NCBI GenBank assembly: GCA_019136685.1
Contig: JAGVTS010000241.1
Coordinates: 1-39,912 of the forward strand
DNA length: 39,912 bases
Direction: 5' to 3'
Origin: Bacillota bacterium
GTDB taxonomy: Bacteria; Bacillota; DTU025
A program made the translations under genes and the position numbers. Positions 15,972-23,807 of the stretch are shown here, one piece after another; the stretch's first letter is position 1, and each line of letters starts with the position of its first letter. The notes beneath the pieces were generated by a model. It saw only the letters and a program-made list of their open reading frames with translations, was not told the DNA's origin and ran no database searches.

Positions 15972-16376
15972 ATGAAAGCGTCAATGGTTGTGCAGCCAAA
16001 CGCGTCCGGGGAGAGCGGGTTCAGCCTTGCCGAAGTGATCGTGGTGGTCGTTCTCCTGGGGCTGGTGGCTGTGGTAGTGTACGTAGGCGCCAAATGCGCT
16101 GTGAGGATCAGCGAGACCGGCAAGAGAAAGGCGGAGGCCGTTGCGATAATGAAGGCTGTGGCTGAAGATCTCAGCGGGCGCATTGGCGACCTGGCTTCAG
16201 CGGGCGGAGAAGGCGAACGTGACTACACAGGCGGCGTCGGCATTTCGCCGCAGTACGAGGTCAAGTACACCCTGAGCGACGCGGGCCTAGGAATCTGGCG
16301 CCTTGAAGTGAGGGTGGTGCGAGATGATGACACCTTGGCATCGGACGCTCTCCTCTTGCAGGCCCCCGGCACCTGA
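15972..16376 (+). CDS. Type IV pilin-like protein 1 (prepilin leader)
   Basis: A 134-residue protein with a 16-residue hydrophilic leader ending in Gly. FSLAEVIVVVVLLGLVAVVV follows, with Glu at +5 of the mature protein, a classic class III signal cut by prepilin peptidase. The rest is a short soluble head of about 95 residues. The purine run GGGGAG (15966-15971) directly abuts the ATG at 15972, so the ATG at 15984 (12 bases away) is an alternative that keeps the cleavage site. It begins a three-gene pilin-like set and may be a minor pilin or pseudopilin. No pilus ATPase, platform or peptidase gene is in the window. Confidence 0.82.
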   Translation: MKASMVVQPNASGESGFSLAEVIVVVVLLGLVAVVVYVGAKCAVRISETGKRKAEAVAIMKAVAEDLSGRIGDLASAGGEGERDYTGGVGISPQYEVKYTLSDAGLGIWRLEVRVVRDDDTLASDALLLQAPGT

Positions 16377-16878
16377 CGCAACGAGGCGAGATGCCGGCAT
16401 TACTCTGGTGGAACTCATGATAGCCATCGTGCTCATGAGTGTAGTCTTCGTTGGAGTGCTTGCCTATTTTCAGCTTGCAATGGCCGCCAATCTGAGAGTC
16501 TCTACTCAGGCTACATACTCTCAGGAACTCTCACTCATGGCATCGCTGATCCTGGATGGATCGGACGGGCGATACCGCGGTCTGAGGCAGGCAAGGGCCG
16601 TTCATGCTTCACACGGACATGGCTACGTGTCATACACCTTCGTCTACGGCGGATCCGATGCCGGTCACTCGGAGACCTACTGGTCGAGCAATGGACAACT
16701 GTACAGATCACGCGGCGCGGGGATTCCGGAAGAAATGGGGAGCGCGACAGGGCTCGAGATTACCGCTGTGGACGGCGTTGGCAACGGAGTGTACTCCCTG
16801 GTGATCACAGGCGCAACCGGCAAGGTGGGCGGAACTGAGTACGCCACGTATGTGCGGTTGAGAAACTACTCCCCTTGA
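16324..16878 (+). CDS. Type IV pilin-like protein 2 (prepilin leader)
   Basis: A 184-residue protein. A 25-residue leader ends in Gly and is followed by ITLVELMIAIVLMSVVFVGV with Glu at +5. The soluble part is rich in Ser, Gly and Tyr, ending VRLRNYSP. The start overlaps the previous gene by 53 bases. AGGGTGG lies 7 bases ahead of the ATG at 16324, and no later in-frame start precedes the leader, so the overlap appears real. The overlap implies co-translation with pilin-like protein 1. It resembles PilW/PulG-like minor pilins in architecture only. Confidence 0.83.
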   Translation: MMTPWHRTLSSCRPPAPDATRRDAGITLVELMIAIVLMSVVFVGVLAYFQLAMAANLRVSTQATYSQELSLMASLILDGSDGRYRGLRQARAVHASHGHGYVSYTFVYGGSDAGHSETYWSSNGQLYRSRGAGIPEEMGSATGLEITAVDGVGNGVYSLVITGATGKVGGTEYATYVRLRNYSP

Positions 16879-16939
16879 GCCTAGCTGCGCTTGGTAGCCG
16901 GCTAGAGCTTCTTGCGAATGTACGGGAGGGCGGTCAGTC

Positions 16940-18256
16940 GTGTCGTTTCTTCGAGACGAAAAGGGTAGCGCGCTTGTGTACACCTTTGTCTGCCTGGTCG
17001 TGCTGAGCTTCATCCTCATGGGAATGCTGCAGACGGCTGCGATGGCCTACCGGGCAGCAAGGTTTCAGGAGAATCGGCAGAGGGCTTTCAGTGCGGCTGA
17101 GTCGGGATTGGCCATTGGCCTCGCCGCCATGACCAGTGGGATTGTGCTGGAACGCCGGGAATACGACGTTGAGCCTCCAAGCATAGACCCGACCGCCGAT
17201 GACTGGCTGGGCGGCGGCAGCGGGGGCGCGCCGGGGAGCGTGAGTTTGCCTAACGGAGCAAGCTACGGAGTGTGGCTGTCGGCTCAGGATGACACGGGGC
17301 TGTCTACTCTGACATCCAGGGGCACGTGCGGCTCATCGGCAAGGGCAGTCGAGGTGACGGTGCGCGAGCCGAGGATTCTGCCGGCGCAGGCCTCAATTAC
17401 CGCTGCGGCCAGATCGCCGGGGCATGCGGTTCATCTCAAGGGTGCGACTTCAGTGGAAGGCGATATTCGAATTGAGTCGGCCCATCTTGATTCGCTCAAG
17501 ATTGAGCCGCCGCTTGGCTGGGGCTTTCTGTCGTTTCTGGTTGACCTGGAGGGTGATTTGACCGTCGGCAAGGGGGCTCGTAGGGCAGATTTCGTGGAGA
17601 AGTTCAAGAAGTACATTCGCGACGAGCGAATTCTCGTGGCCGATGACGCGCGAACATATCCGGTGGCGATAGCACCGGATGGCCTTCCGCCGAGGGAGGG
17701 AATCAAGAAGAAATCCATAGAGCGGATTACCATATCAGAAGACGGCGACTACCCGTTCATCGATCTTGACGGCATTAACGAACTGCGGTTCCAGACGGGA
17801 GACACCGGAGACCCCGCCACAGACGACATCACGATCCGGGTTCGCGGCGATTTCAAGATGAAGGGCATTTCGTCGATCAAGGTTTCGGGCCAAGGCAAGG
17901 TGACAATGTACGTCGACCGTGATGTCAAGGATCTGGGGATCAGCTTTGTTGGCGGCTTATTCGGCAGTGCCGATCCGCTGAAGCTCTGGATCTATTGCTC
18001 GGGCAAGCATGTCAATCTGCTAAAGGGCGTGGGGTTCCTCCCCGGCATTGGCATGACGTCATGCATGGTGTACGCGCCTGATGCCAGAGTGACGTACGAG
18101 GATTTTGGAATACACCACGGATCCATCGTATGCGACCAGTTCAAGGCGGAGGGAGCTACCACTTTCGAATGGGATGAGCGGTGGCGCCAACACAACTTTG
18201 AGCCGGAGGGCCGCGCCCCCAAGGTGATACCCGGCTCCTGGCGGGAGAGGCACTGA
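16940..18256 (+). CDS. PilX-like pilus-associated protein with large C-terminal domain
   Basis: A 438-residue protein. The GTG at 16940 follows GGGAGG (16924-16929) by 10 bases. It starts with a short leader (MSFLRDEKG) and the helix SALVYTFVCLVVLSFILMG. RAFSAAESGLAIGLA comes next, matching the A-A-E-S/A-G-L motif of PilX-type minor pilins. The +5 residue is Tyr rather than Glu, as is frequent in PilX-like proteins. The C-terminal 300 residues carry strands such as VRGDFKMKGISSIKVSG and end with VYAPDARVTYEDFGIHHGSI, which resembles the DUF7305-type domain of Bacillota/archaeal pilus proteins. It is presumably a tip or adhesive component exported with the two preceding pilin-like proteins. 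Confidence 0.8.
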   Translation: MSFLRDEKGSALVYTFVCLVVLSFILMGMLQTAAMAYRAARFQENRQRAFSAAESGLAIGLAAMTSGIVLERREYDVEPPSIDPTADDWLGGGSGGAPGSVSLPNGASYGVWLSAQDDTGLSTLTSRGTCGSSARAVEVTVREPRILPAQASITAAARSPGHAVHLKGATSVEGDIRIESAHLDSLKIEPPLGWGFLSFLVDLEGDLTVGKGARRADFVEKFKKYIRDERILVADDARTYPVAIAPDGLPPREGIKKKSIERITISEDGDYPFIDLDGINELRFQTGDTGDPATDDITIRVRGDFKMKGISSIKVSGQGKVTMYVDRDVKDLGISFVGGLFGSADPLKLWIYCSGKHVNLLKGVGFLPGIGMTSCMVYAPDARVTYEDFGIHHGSIVCDQFKAEGATTFEWDERWRQHNFEPEGRAPKVIPGSWRERH

Positions 18257-18296
18257 GCGACGCAGTACAGCTCACGGCCGAGCCGGGGCGTTTGTG

Positions 18297-19646
18297 TTAG
18301 CTAGCGTCTCCCCTGCGCTGGTTGAGGGCTGCGGCGATGCGCGCCCGCCTTTGGCCGTCGATGGGGTAGTAGTAAAGCGCAATCATGGCAAGCGCCAGCG
18401 AGACCAAGGGGATTACCGTCATCAGCAAGCGTAGGCCCAGCGCTACCGTGGCAGGCTGGACCAGAAGCGTGGGATTGTATCCATGTGTGCCCATTACTAC
18501 GCTGAACGCGATGGCCTCCAAGGAGACGCTGAACCTCATGATGAACGCGTTGGCGCCGAAATACGCGCCCTCTCGCCGCGCGCCCGTGTTGACCTCGTCT
18601 TCATCGATGATGTCGGCGATAAGCACATCCACCAGCACCAGGACTCCAGCCAAGCCTACGCCGGTGAATGCCGTGGTGATCATCACAGTCGCGAGGCTGT
18701 TTACGAACGCGAATGGTACTAGGGCGAGCGCAAGCACTGCCACTGCCAGCAAGCTTGTGCGGCGCGGCCCCAACCGGTTTGTGATGCGCCCCCATACCCA
18801 CACCATCGGTAGGGCAACGAGGAAGATCGGGGCCAGCACCAGCGTGTTTTGGGCGTCGCTCAGGCCGAGCACGTACTTGCAGAAGAAAGGCAGTGTGGCC
18901 GGGAGCAGCACGAAAGTGAACTGCACGAAGAGATTCATGATGACGAACGTGAGAAACGACTTGTTGACGAACGTATACTTAAATGCTTCGGCGATCGGCA
19001 GGCCCTGCTCATTGCTGAACTCGGGACGTTCCTTCGATCCGAGCAGGCTCAGGAACATGGCGGCGAGGCCCAGAGCGCCGAAGATGATACCCATTCCTGT
19101 CCATCCGAGTTGATCGCGGACTGCAGGCGCCAGAGCCATTCCCACGATCATGCCCACAATTCCTAGTGCCTGCTTGGTGGCAGAGACGCTGGAGCGTTCG
19201 CCCAGCGACGGGTACATCTCCGGGAAGAGGGCGGTCCAGTTCAAGACGACGACAGTGAATAACCCGTCAAACAGGAAGGCCATGGCAAGGAAGTATGCGA
19301 ACAGGCTGTTCGCGCTGGCTTGCACCGATTGGGGCACGGTCCATACGAGGACGAATATGACGCAGAATGGAACCGTGCCGAACAGGATGAACGGAATTCG
19401 CCTGCCCCATCGGGTGCGAGTGCGATCAGACCACTGCCCCGCAAGGGGATCGTTGATCGCATTCCAGATGCCATAGATCGTCATGCCAGTTCCATACAGC
19501 ACGAGGGGCAGCTTGAGGATGTCCACATAGTACAGCTGCGCCCAGGAGTTGAACGCCTGCCCCAGCAGCGCGGCGGTGAAGGAACCCAGGCAGTATAGGA
19601 ACGTGCCCGACGGAGCGCCGTATCTGCTACCTATTCGCAACCCCAT
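18297..19646 (-). CDS. GPH-family sugar:cation symporter (MelB-like)
   Basis: A 449-residue protein with twelve predicted spans. It has the glycoside-pentoside-hexuronide hallmarks: IYGIWNAINDPLAGQWSDRT in helix 2 and the loop TRWGRRIPFILFG. A later DIIDEDEVNTGARREGAYFG is the signature before helix 10. The ATG at 19646 is chosen because GGGGAGG lies 7 bases upstream. The longer reading to 19691 adds basic residues without a ribosome site. It imports a glycoside, pentose or hexuronate with a proton or sodium ion. No enzyme gene is adjacent. Confidence 0.9.
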   Translation of the reverse strand: MGLRIGSRYGAPSGTFLYCLGSFTAALLGQAFNSWAQLYYVDILKLPLVLYGTGMTIYGIWNAINDPLAGQWSDRTRTRWGRRIPFILFGTVPFCVIFVLVWTVPQSVQASANSLFAYFLAMAFLFDGLFTVVVLNWTALFPEMYPSLGERSSVSATKQALGIVGMIVGMALAPAVRDQLGWTGMGIIFGALGLAAMFLSLLGSKERPEFSNEQGLPIAEAFKYTFVNKSFLTFVIMNLFVQFTFVLLPATLPFFCKYVLGLSDAQNTLVLAPIFLVALPMVWVWGRITNRLGPRRTSLLAVAVLALALVPFAFVNSLATVMITTAFTGVGLAGVLVLVDVLIADIIDEDEVNTGARREGAYFGANAFIMRFSVSLEAIAFSVVMGTHGYNPTLLVQPATVALGLRLLMTVIPLVSLALAMIALYYYPIDGQRRARIAAALNQRRGDAS

Positions 19647-19803
19647 TCCATCGCCTCCCCGTGAACGTCTGTTTCGAAGCAATTTCGACAATCAACTCCG
19701 CTCACCTCCTTGGCAGGTGGGGAAATCATCCTCGTGTAGGATATCTGTGGTAGGGGTCGAACTACTGCAAAGACTCTGTGTCGGGCAGGTGAGATTCCGA
19801 AGG

Positions 19804-20715
19804 ATGGCCAATTCAGCACGTTTTCGGGCGGCGACTGCCGTGATGCTTGCGGCGGCGTTCATGGTTATGCTGGTGATGCCGCATGCTTTCGGTTCCGAAT
19901 CTGGTTCTGAAACCCGGGGCAACGGCGCCTCCGCCGATCTTTCATACTCGATTGAAGAGCGCCGGCGGATCTGCGAGGAGGTCTGGCGCAAGATAGCCCT
20001 GTGGTACAGCTACTTCGACGACAAGGGCATCGATTGGGAATCCGTGAAACCCCGCTATCTTGATTTGGCCGCCGGGTCAAGGAGCGACCGCGAGTTCTTC
20101 GCCTGCATAACCAGCCTGCTGCGTGAACTTCACGACGGACACTCGTACGTCTACGAGTACCCTAAGCTGGTTGCCGGCATGGGCAATAGAGGTACACCTC
20201 GCATGCGCGTGACCGAGACGGCCGGCAGGCCAATCGTGGCGGAGGTCGCTTCGAGCTCGGATGCTGAGGATAAGGGCATCATACCTGGCCTGGAGATCGT
20301 GTCGGTAGATAGGCAACCCGCAGAGGAGCGGATTCGTTCGCTGGTTCCTCTTATCACGGCTTCGACGTCATGGTATGCGCGGAGCGCTGCGGTGGCCGCG
20401 ATCCTAAACGGCGATCTGGATCAGGCTGTGCACGTTGAGCTGCGCCGCCCGGATGGGACCGTGTTTGGAGTGTCGCTCGCGCGCGAGCCTTTTGAGCGAC
20501 GGCCGGAGGCGATCACCGCCCGGGGCCTTGATGAGGGCATCGGGCTGCTGCGCCTCCCGTCTTTCTCCGCGTCCAATCTGAGGCTGAAATCGGGAGACGC
20601 TCTGGTTCGCGCATTCGACGATGCTCTGGAGCAGCTCCGGGCGACGAAGGCGATCATCGTCGACCGAGTACTGGCGACTGCCATAGACTACCTCGGCCGC
20701 CCAGCGTCGAGGTGA
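19804..20715 (+). CDS. S41-like secreted protein lacking its catalytic end (probably broken)
   Basis: A 303-residue protein with a clear signal peptide (FRAATAVMLAAAFMVMLVMP). A helical N-domain reads WRKIALWYSYFDDKGIDW, and SLLRELHDGHSYVYE is typical of tricorn/CTP-like S41 proteases. A PDZ-like part follows (EDKGIIPGLEIVSVDRQPAEE). The family then continues into A-x-I-I-D-V-R-x-N-x-G-G and the nucleophilic Ser. Here the text runs ATKAIIVDRVLATAIDYLGR and stops, so the Ser/Lys domain is missing. It is most likely a truncated gene, although the part that remains could be secreted and stable. AGGTGAG (19787-19793) lies 10 bases before the ATG. Confidence 0.7.
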   Translation: MANSARFRAATAVMLAAAFMVMLVMPHAFGSESGSETRGNGASADLSYSIEERRRICEEVWRKIALWYSYFDDKGIDWESVKPRYLDLAAGSRSDREFFACITSLLRELHDGHSYVYEYPKLVAGMGNRGTPRMRVTETAGRPIVAEVASSSDAEDKGIIPGLEIVSVDRQPAEERIRSLVPLITASTSWYARSAAVAAILNGDLDQAVHVELRRPDGTVFGVSLAREPFERRPEAITARGLDEGIGLLRLPSFSASNLRLKSGDALVRAFDDALEQLRATKAIIVDRVLATAIDYLGRPASR

Positions 20716-20736
20716 GGCCAAGCTGAGGCAAGGGTG

Positions 20737-20761
20737 AGGCAGGGGAGAGGTTCCCCTGCCT
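20737..20761. terminator. Perfect 10-bp hairpin between convergent genes
   Basis: AGGCAGGGGA (20737-20746) pairs fully with TCCCCTGCCT (20752-20761) around a five-base loop. It sits 21 bases after the S41-like stop and 20 bases before the convergent gene's stop, so it could serve both. Neither side has a T-run. GTGAGGC-like words repeat just before it (20711-20740). Confidence 0.6.
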
Positions 20762-20781
20762 ACATATTGCCCGGAGCTTCT

Positions 20782-22434
20782 CTATATCTCCCCTTCGCCT
20801 GCTTTCGTCGCTCGGTCAAGCGCCTGGTTGATCTCGCGTCTGACCGCGGCGCTAAGCACGTTTCCACCTTCTTCGAAGGCCTTGAGGGCGTCCAGAGCTG
20901 CCTCGGCTGAAGGTGTGCCGGGGTAAGCTTTGGTATAGGCCTTCAGGGCCTCGATCACGTCCGGCCGCACACGCTTCGTGGTGTAGTCATAGTGAGGAGT
21001 GTTGCTGGTCCCCATGAGAAGAGCAGATAACGCTCTCTTGAAGTGGGTTCCGGCCTCTTTGGCGAAAGCCGAGTCCGGATACTTGGCCAGGTACGCCTCC
21101 CAGGACGCCACACGGCTGCCCAGCTCGGCCAGGGGAACTACTATGGCAGCGTCGTACTGCCAGCGCTCGTTGCGCTCACGGTCGTCGAGGCCGACAAAGT
21201 CGGCAGCGGCCGGAGGCAAGAGTCGGCCGAACTGCTCAGCGCTTGATCCCGGACGCGGAACGACTGTCCACGTGCCTTCACCGTCATAGACCGCGTTGAG
21301 TCCGGCCTTTTTGTACTCGTTTGACGCGTTGAGCTGCGATGCGAGCCTCGGAAGACGCTCGTATGCTGCCTGCGTCGCCTCGCCAGTCTTCGGGGGGTCC
21401 GCAAGTCCTGCTCGCTTCTCTAGCGACATGCCCTCTGCTGCGGCTATGGCTAGATGGAATTGCCTGAACTCGCGGAAAGCGTCTTCGCGGAAGTACGGCG
21501 GCGCCAGTTCGAACCGGGCCTTGTACTCCGCCACGGCCTTCTCCACCGCCTCGGCAGGCTTCGACTTGTCGAATGATGCGATGTATTCGGCGTACGCTTC
21601 GGGGGTGAAGAGAGGAGTCACGTCGACTGCGGCGATTGCCAACTGGCGACCGGTCCACCGCCACACGGTCCTGACCATCCCGATGGAGTTGGCATGAGCC
21701 ACAGCCCACACCTTCTGGTATGTTACCAGCTCATTCAAGCCCGTGCGGGAAATCGGAGCAACCTCAAGTCCGCCCACGTCATCGATACTGATGTCAATAG
21801 GCTGGACGAGCTTGCCCGATTTCGAGTATATGCCGTCGTAGTAGTCAAGCTCGGGTCCGGAGGTCGAGCCGGGCCCGGGAAGCCCCAGCATGAACTGCCG
21901 ACCCCGCTCGGAGTCGTTGATTCTCACTCTGAAGTGGTCGAGGCCGTGAGCGTCAAGCTGCGCGCCGTGAGCCAGGGCCTGTGGATCACCCAGGAAGCGG
22001 GGCTTGCCGCCTTGGAATGACACGACGTACGGGTTAGTGATCCCTCCGGATCCGCCCGTGGGAATAGCAACGACTACATCGAGCGCGCGATCGTCGTCGA
22101 TTCGCCCGACGAAGAGTGTGCCGGGGTATCCGCCGCTCGTGCCGCCCAGAACCATCGTGATTCGATCGCCGGTCACGCCGTCGTACACGACTACATCGTG
22201 CGACGTGCAGAACTGGCTGTCGTCGCTGTATGGATGTCCTACGAGTAGAATGGAGTCGTCTACACCGTCGCCCGTGACGTCTGCCTGAGCGCGGGCGTGG
22301 ATTCGGTCGTCCGCAGGCAGCGTTTGCGCCGCAGACGCCGGCAGCGACATGAATCCTGCAACCGCCGCAAATGTGATAGCGATTGCGACCGTAATCGCGG
22401 CTGATGCTCGCAATCGCGTATCGCGCATCCGCAT
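20782..22434 (-). CDS. Secreted protein of unknown function with FG-GAP/VCBS-like N-terminal part
   Basis: A 550-residue protein. A basic start and a hydrophobic run ending PASAAQ form a signal peptide. RAQADVTGDGVDDSILLVG and DDRALDVVVAIPTGGSGG follow, resembling D-x-x-x-D-G-x-x-D calcium-type loops of FG-GAP/VCBS repeats. The C-terminal half is helical (EKAVAEYKARFELAPPYF, EAALDALKAFEEG) and looks TPR-like. No catalytic motif is recognised. Start choice: the ATG at 22434 has AGAGGTG about 6 bases upstream. Codons further upstream only read through the duplicated start region. It is likely an exported cell-surface protein. Function cannot be stated. Confidence 0.75.
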   Translation of the reverse strand: MRMRDTRLRASAAITVAIAITFAAVAGFMSLPASAAQTLPADDRIHARAQADVTGDGVDDSILLVGHPYSDDSQFCTSHDVVVYDGVTGDRITMVLGGTSGGYPGTLFVGRIDDDRALDVVVAIPTGGSGGITNPYVVSFQGGKPRFLGDPQALAHGAQLDAHGLDHFRVRINDSERGRQFMLGLPGPGSTSGPELDYYDGIYSKSGKLVQPIDISIDDVGGLEVAPISRTGLNELVTYQKVWAVAHANSIGMVRTVWRWTGRQLAIAAVDVTPLFTPEAYAEYIASFDKSKPAEAVEKAVAEYKARFELAPPYFREDAFREFRQFHLAIAAAEGMSLEKRAGLADPPKTGEATQAAYERLPRLASQLNASNEYKKAGLNAVYDGEGTWTVVPRPGSSAEQFGRLLPPAAADFVGLDDRERNERWQYDAAIVVPLAELGSRVASWEAYLAKYPDSAFAKEAGTHFKRALSALLMGTSNTPHYDYTTKRVRPDVIEALKAYTKAYPGTPSAEAALDALKAFEEGGNVLSAAVRREINQALDRATKAGEGEI

Positions 22435-22496
22435 TGTATGCACCTCTGTTTGGAACGGAGCGCATCCGCATTGTATGCACCTCTGTTTGGAACGGA
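22423..22496. repeat. Perfect tandem duplication of a 37-bp unit covering a start region
   Basis: Bases 22423-22459 are repeated exactly at 22460-22496. The unit contains the ribosome site and ATG of the minus-strand secreted-protein gene. The upstream copy therefore offers a second ribosome site and ATG (at 22471), but 37 is not a multiple of 3, so that start is out of frame with the protein. Confidence 0.95.
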
Positions 22497-22524
22497 TTTT
22501 GGGGCATGAGATGCCCACAAACAG

Positions 22525-22533
22525 ATTGTATCA
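22525..22533 (-). promoter_or_regulatory. Extended -10 promoter element for the secreted-protein gene
   Basis: On the minus strand TGATACAAT is an extended -10 (TG-n-TACAAT). No good -35 is seen. A small hairpin (GGGCAT 22502-22507 with ATGCCC 22511-22516) and the 37-bp duplication lie between it and the ATG. Confidence 0.4.
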
Positions 22534-22624
22534 GCTGTTTGACCGGTTTTGGCAGGTAGTATGTGGAGACGGTTCCCATACAGTGCCCGTGCAGGGTCGT
22601 TTATCGTTATACGTTATATACTTG

Positions 22625-22654
22625 TTGACAAACGGAAAACATGACTGCTATCAT
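22625..22654 (+). promoter_or_regulatory. Sigma-A-type promoter of the mini-regulator/ferritin genes
   Basis: TTGACA (22625-22630), 18 bases, TATCAT (22649-22654). The expected start is near 22661, about 20 bases before a small leader ORF and 100 bases before the HTH gene. Confidence 0.75.
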
Positions 22655-22680
22655 GTACCAAAGAAGACTTAGGAAGGCAG

Positions 22681-22770
22681 ATGGGAGTTATCTTCAGGGC
22701 GAATACGATGCAACCCTGTAGTGGAGGCACATATCTTGCGAGGAAGGGCCGGTGGAGCCTATGGCCATAG
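22681..22770 (+). CDS. Possible 29-residue leader peptide
   Basis: The ATG at 22681, preceded by AGGAAGG (22671-22677), opens a 29-codon frame ending at TAG 22770. It overlaps the first 10 bases of the HTH gene in another frame. In the overlap, the ribosome would stop just inside the next gene, a typical coupling arrangement. The peptide is basic and Trp-containing (ARKGRWSLWP) and matches nothing that I know. It could be chance. Confidence 0.3.
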   Translation: MGVIFRANTMQPCSGGTYLARKGRWSLWP

Positions 22771-23000
22771 TGATCAGGCTCGACAGAGTGCTTGCGGATA
22801 GAAAAATGCAGCTCACGCAGCTTTCGAGCCGGATCGGGATAACTCTCGCTAATCTGTCGAATATCAAGACAGGCAAGGTGCGTGCGATCAGGTTTACGAC
22901 CCTTGACGCCATATGCAGAGAGCTTGGCTGTCAGCCAGGCGACATACTCGAATACGAGCCGAGCATCGGCGAAGAGGAATGGGACGACGATGCTGAGTAG
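22761..23000 (+). CDS. Small XRE/YozG-type helix-turn-helix regulator
   Basis: A 79-residue cytosolic protein, almost all of it one DNA-binding domain. IRLDRVLADRKMQLTQLSSR comes first, then ITLANLSNIKTGKVRAIRF and LDAICRELGCQPGDILEYE. This is the standard YozG-like layout, in which the domain is commonly paired with a DUF2975 membrane protein. No such membrane gene is next to it here. The ATG at 22761 matches the usual M-A-I-x-x-R-L-D-R-V start. A GTG at 22752, nine bases earlier, is also open. It ends 79 bases before ferritin, with which it may be co-transcribed. Confidence 0.88.
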   Translation: MAIVIRLDRVLADRKMQLTQLSSRIGITLANLSNIKTGKVRAIRFTTLDAICRELGCQPGDILEYEPSIGEEEWDDDAE

Positions 23001-23079
23001 CCGCACGGGCAGGAATGCGGCGCCCGGCAGCGCGACGTATGATATCGAGCATACTACTGGAACAAAAGGAGGCGTTCTG

Positions 23080-23607
23080 GTGTTAAGCGAGAGACTAATG
23101 TCGGAACTGAACCGTCAGATCAACTACGAGCTGTACTCGGCCTACCTGTACACTGCGATGGAGACCTACTTCCTCGATAGGGGCCTTACCGGTTTCGCGA
23201 ACTTCTTCAAGGTGCAGACTCAAGAAGAGTTGGCGCATACCCGGATCTTCTTCGAGTACGTGTACCGCAAGAACGGTCGCGTAACCCTGGAGGCCATCGA
23301 TAAGCCTGAGGCCGACTTTGCGAGCATCCTGGACTTGTTCGAGAAGGCTCTTGCCCACGAGCGGTTCGTGACGAGCAGGATTTACAAGCTGGTCGATATT
23401 GCGGTCGAGGAGAGAGAACACGCCACCAACAGCTTTCTGAAATGGTTTGTCGATGAGCAAGTGGAAGAAGAGGAGTCGTTCCAGGGTCTGGTGGACAGGC
23501 TGAACCTCATGGGCGACAAGCCCAGCAATCTGTTTATGATCGATGCCGAACTGGCACAGAGAGTATTCACCCTGCCGGCGCCGCTCGTGCCGACGGCACA
23601 GGCATAG
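23080..23607 (+). CDS. Ferritin (non-haem iron storage)
   Basis: A 175-residue four-helix protein. The GTG at 23080 lies 7 bases after AAAGGAGG (23065-23072). Ferroxidase ligands are in place: E17 (NYELYSAY), E50 and H53 (EELAH), E94 (AHERF) and the E-Q-x-x-E-E element at 126-131. The length and the C-terminal MIDAELAQR fit bacterial Ftn. It oxidises Fe(II) and stores it as a mineral in a 24-mer in the cytosol. It follows a small HTH gene and is closed by a hairpin terminator. No Fur-like box was recognised upstream. Confidence 0.94.
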   Translation: MLSERLMSELNRQINYELYSAYLYTAMETYFLDRGLTGFANFFKVQTQEELAHTRIFFEYVYRKNGRVTLEAIDKPEADFASILDLFEKALAHERFVTSRIYKLVDIAVEEREHATNSFLKWFVDEQVEEEESFQGLVDRLNLMGDKPSNLFMIDAELAQRVFTLPAPLVPTAQA

Positions 23608-23678
23608 TAGACGGCAGAGAACGCAGACCCCTGTAGGCCCAGATAGAGCCGCCAGACTACCATGGCGCCCGCGCCGAT

Positions 23679-23712
23679 GCGCCCCTCCTACACACCATGT
23701 GGGGGGCGCTTT
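23679..23712 (+). terminator. Intrinsic terminator after ferritin
   Basis: GCGCCCC (23679-23685) pairs with GGGGCGC (23703-23709), with CACA/TGTG pairing in the interior, and is followed by TTTCT. It is one of only two hairpins in the window with T residues after it. Confidence 0.7.
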
Positions 23713-23776
23713 CTCCATTCCCACACGGCCAGGCCGAGGCATTCTGTCACATACTGCTCCGAGAGGCAGGAGGTAG

Positions 23777-23807
23777 TTGAAGTACCGTCGAATTTCGACA
23801 CTATAGA
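23777..23807 (+). promoter_or_regulatory. Promoter-like element enclosing a 13-bp palindrome
   Basis: TTGAAG (23777-23782) and TATAGA (23802-23807) are 19 bases apart, a little wide. The spacer holds GTCGAATTTCGAC (23787-23799), a perfect odd palindrome that would be a natural repressor site. Confidence 0.4.

Noticed and set aside
19647-19803. Divergent promoters between the GPH symporter and the S41-like gene
   Set aside because: TTGGCA, TTGATT and similar words are present but none has a -10 at acceptable spacing.
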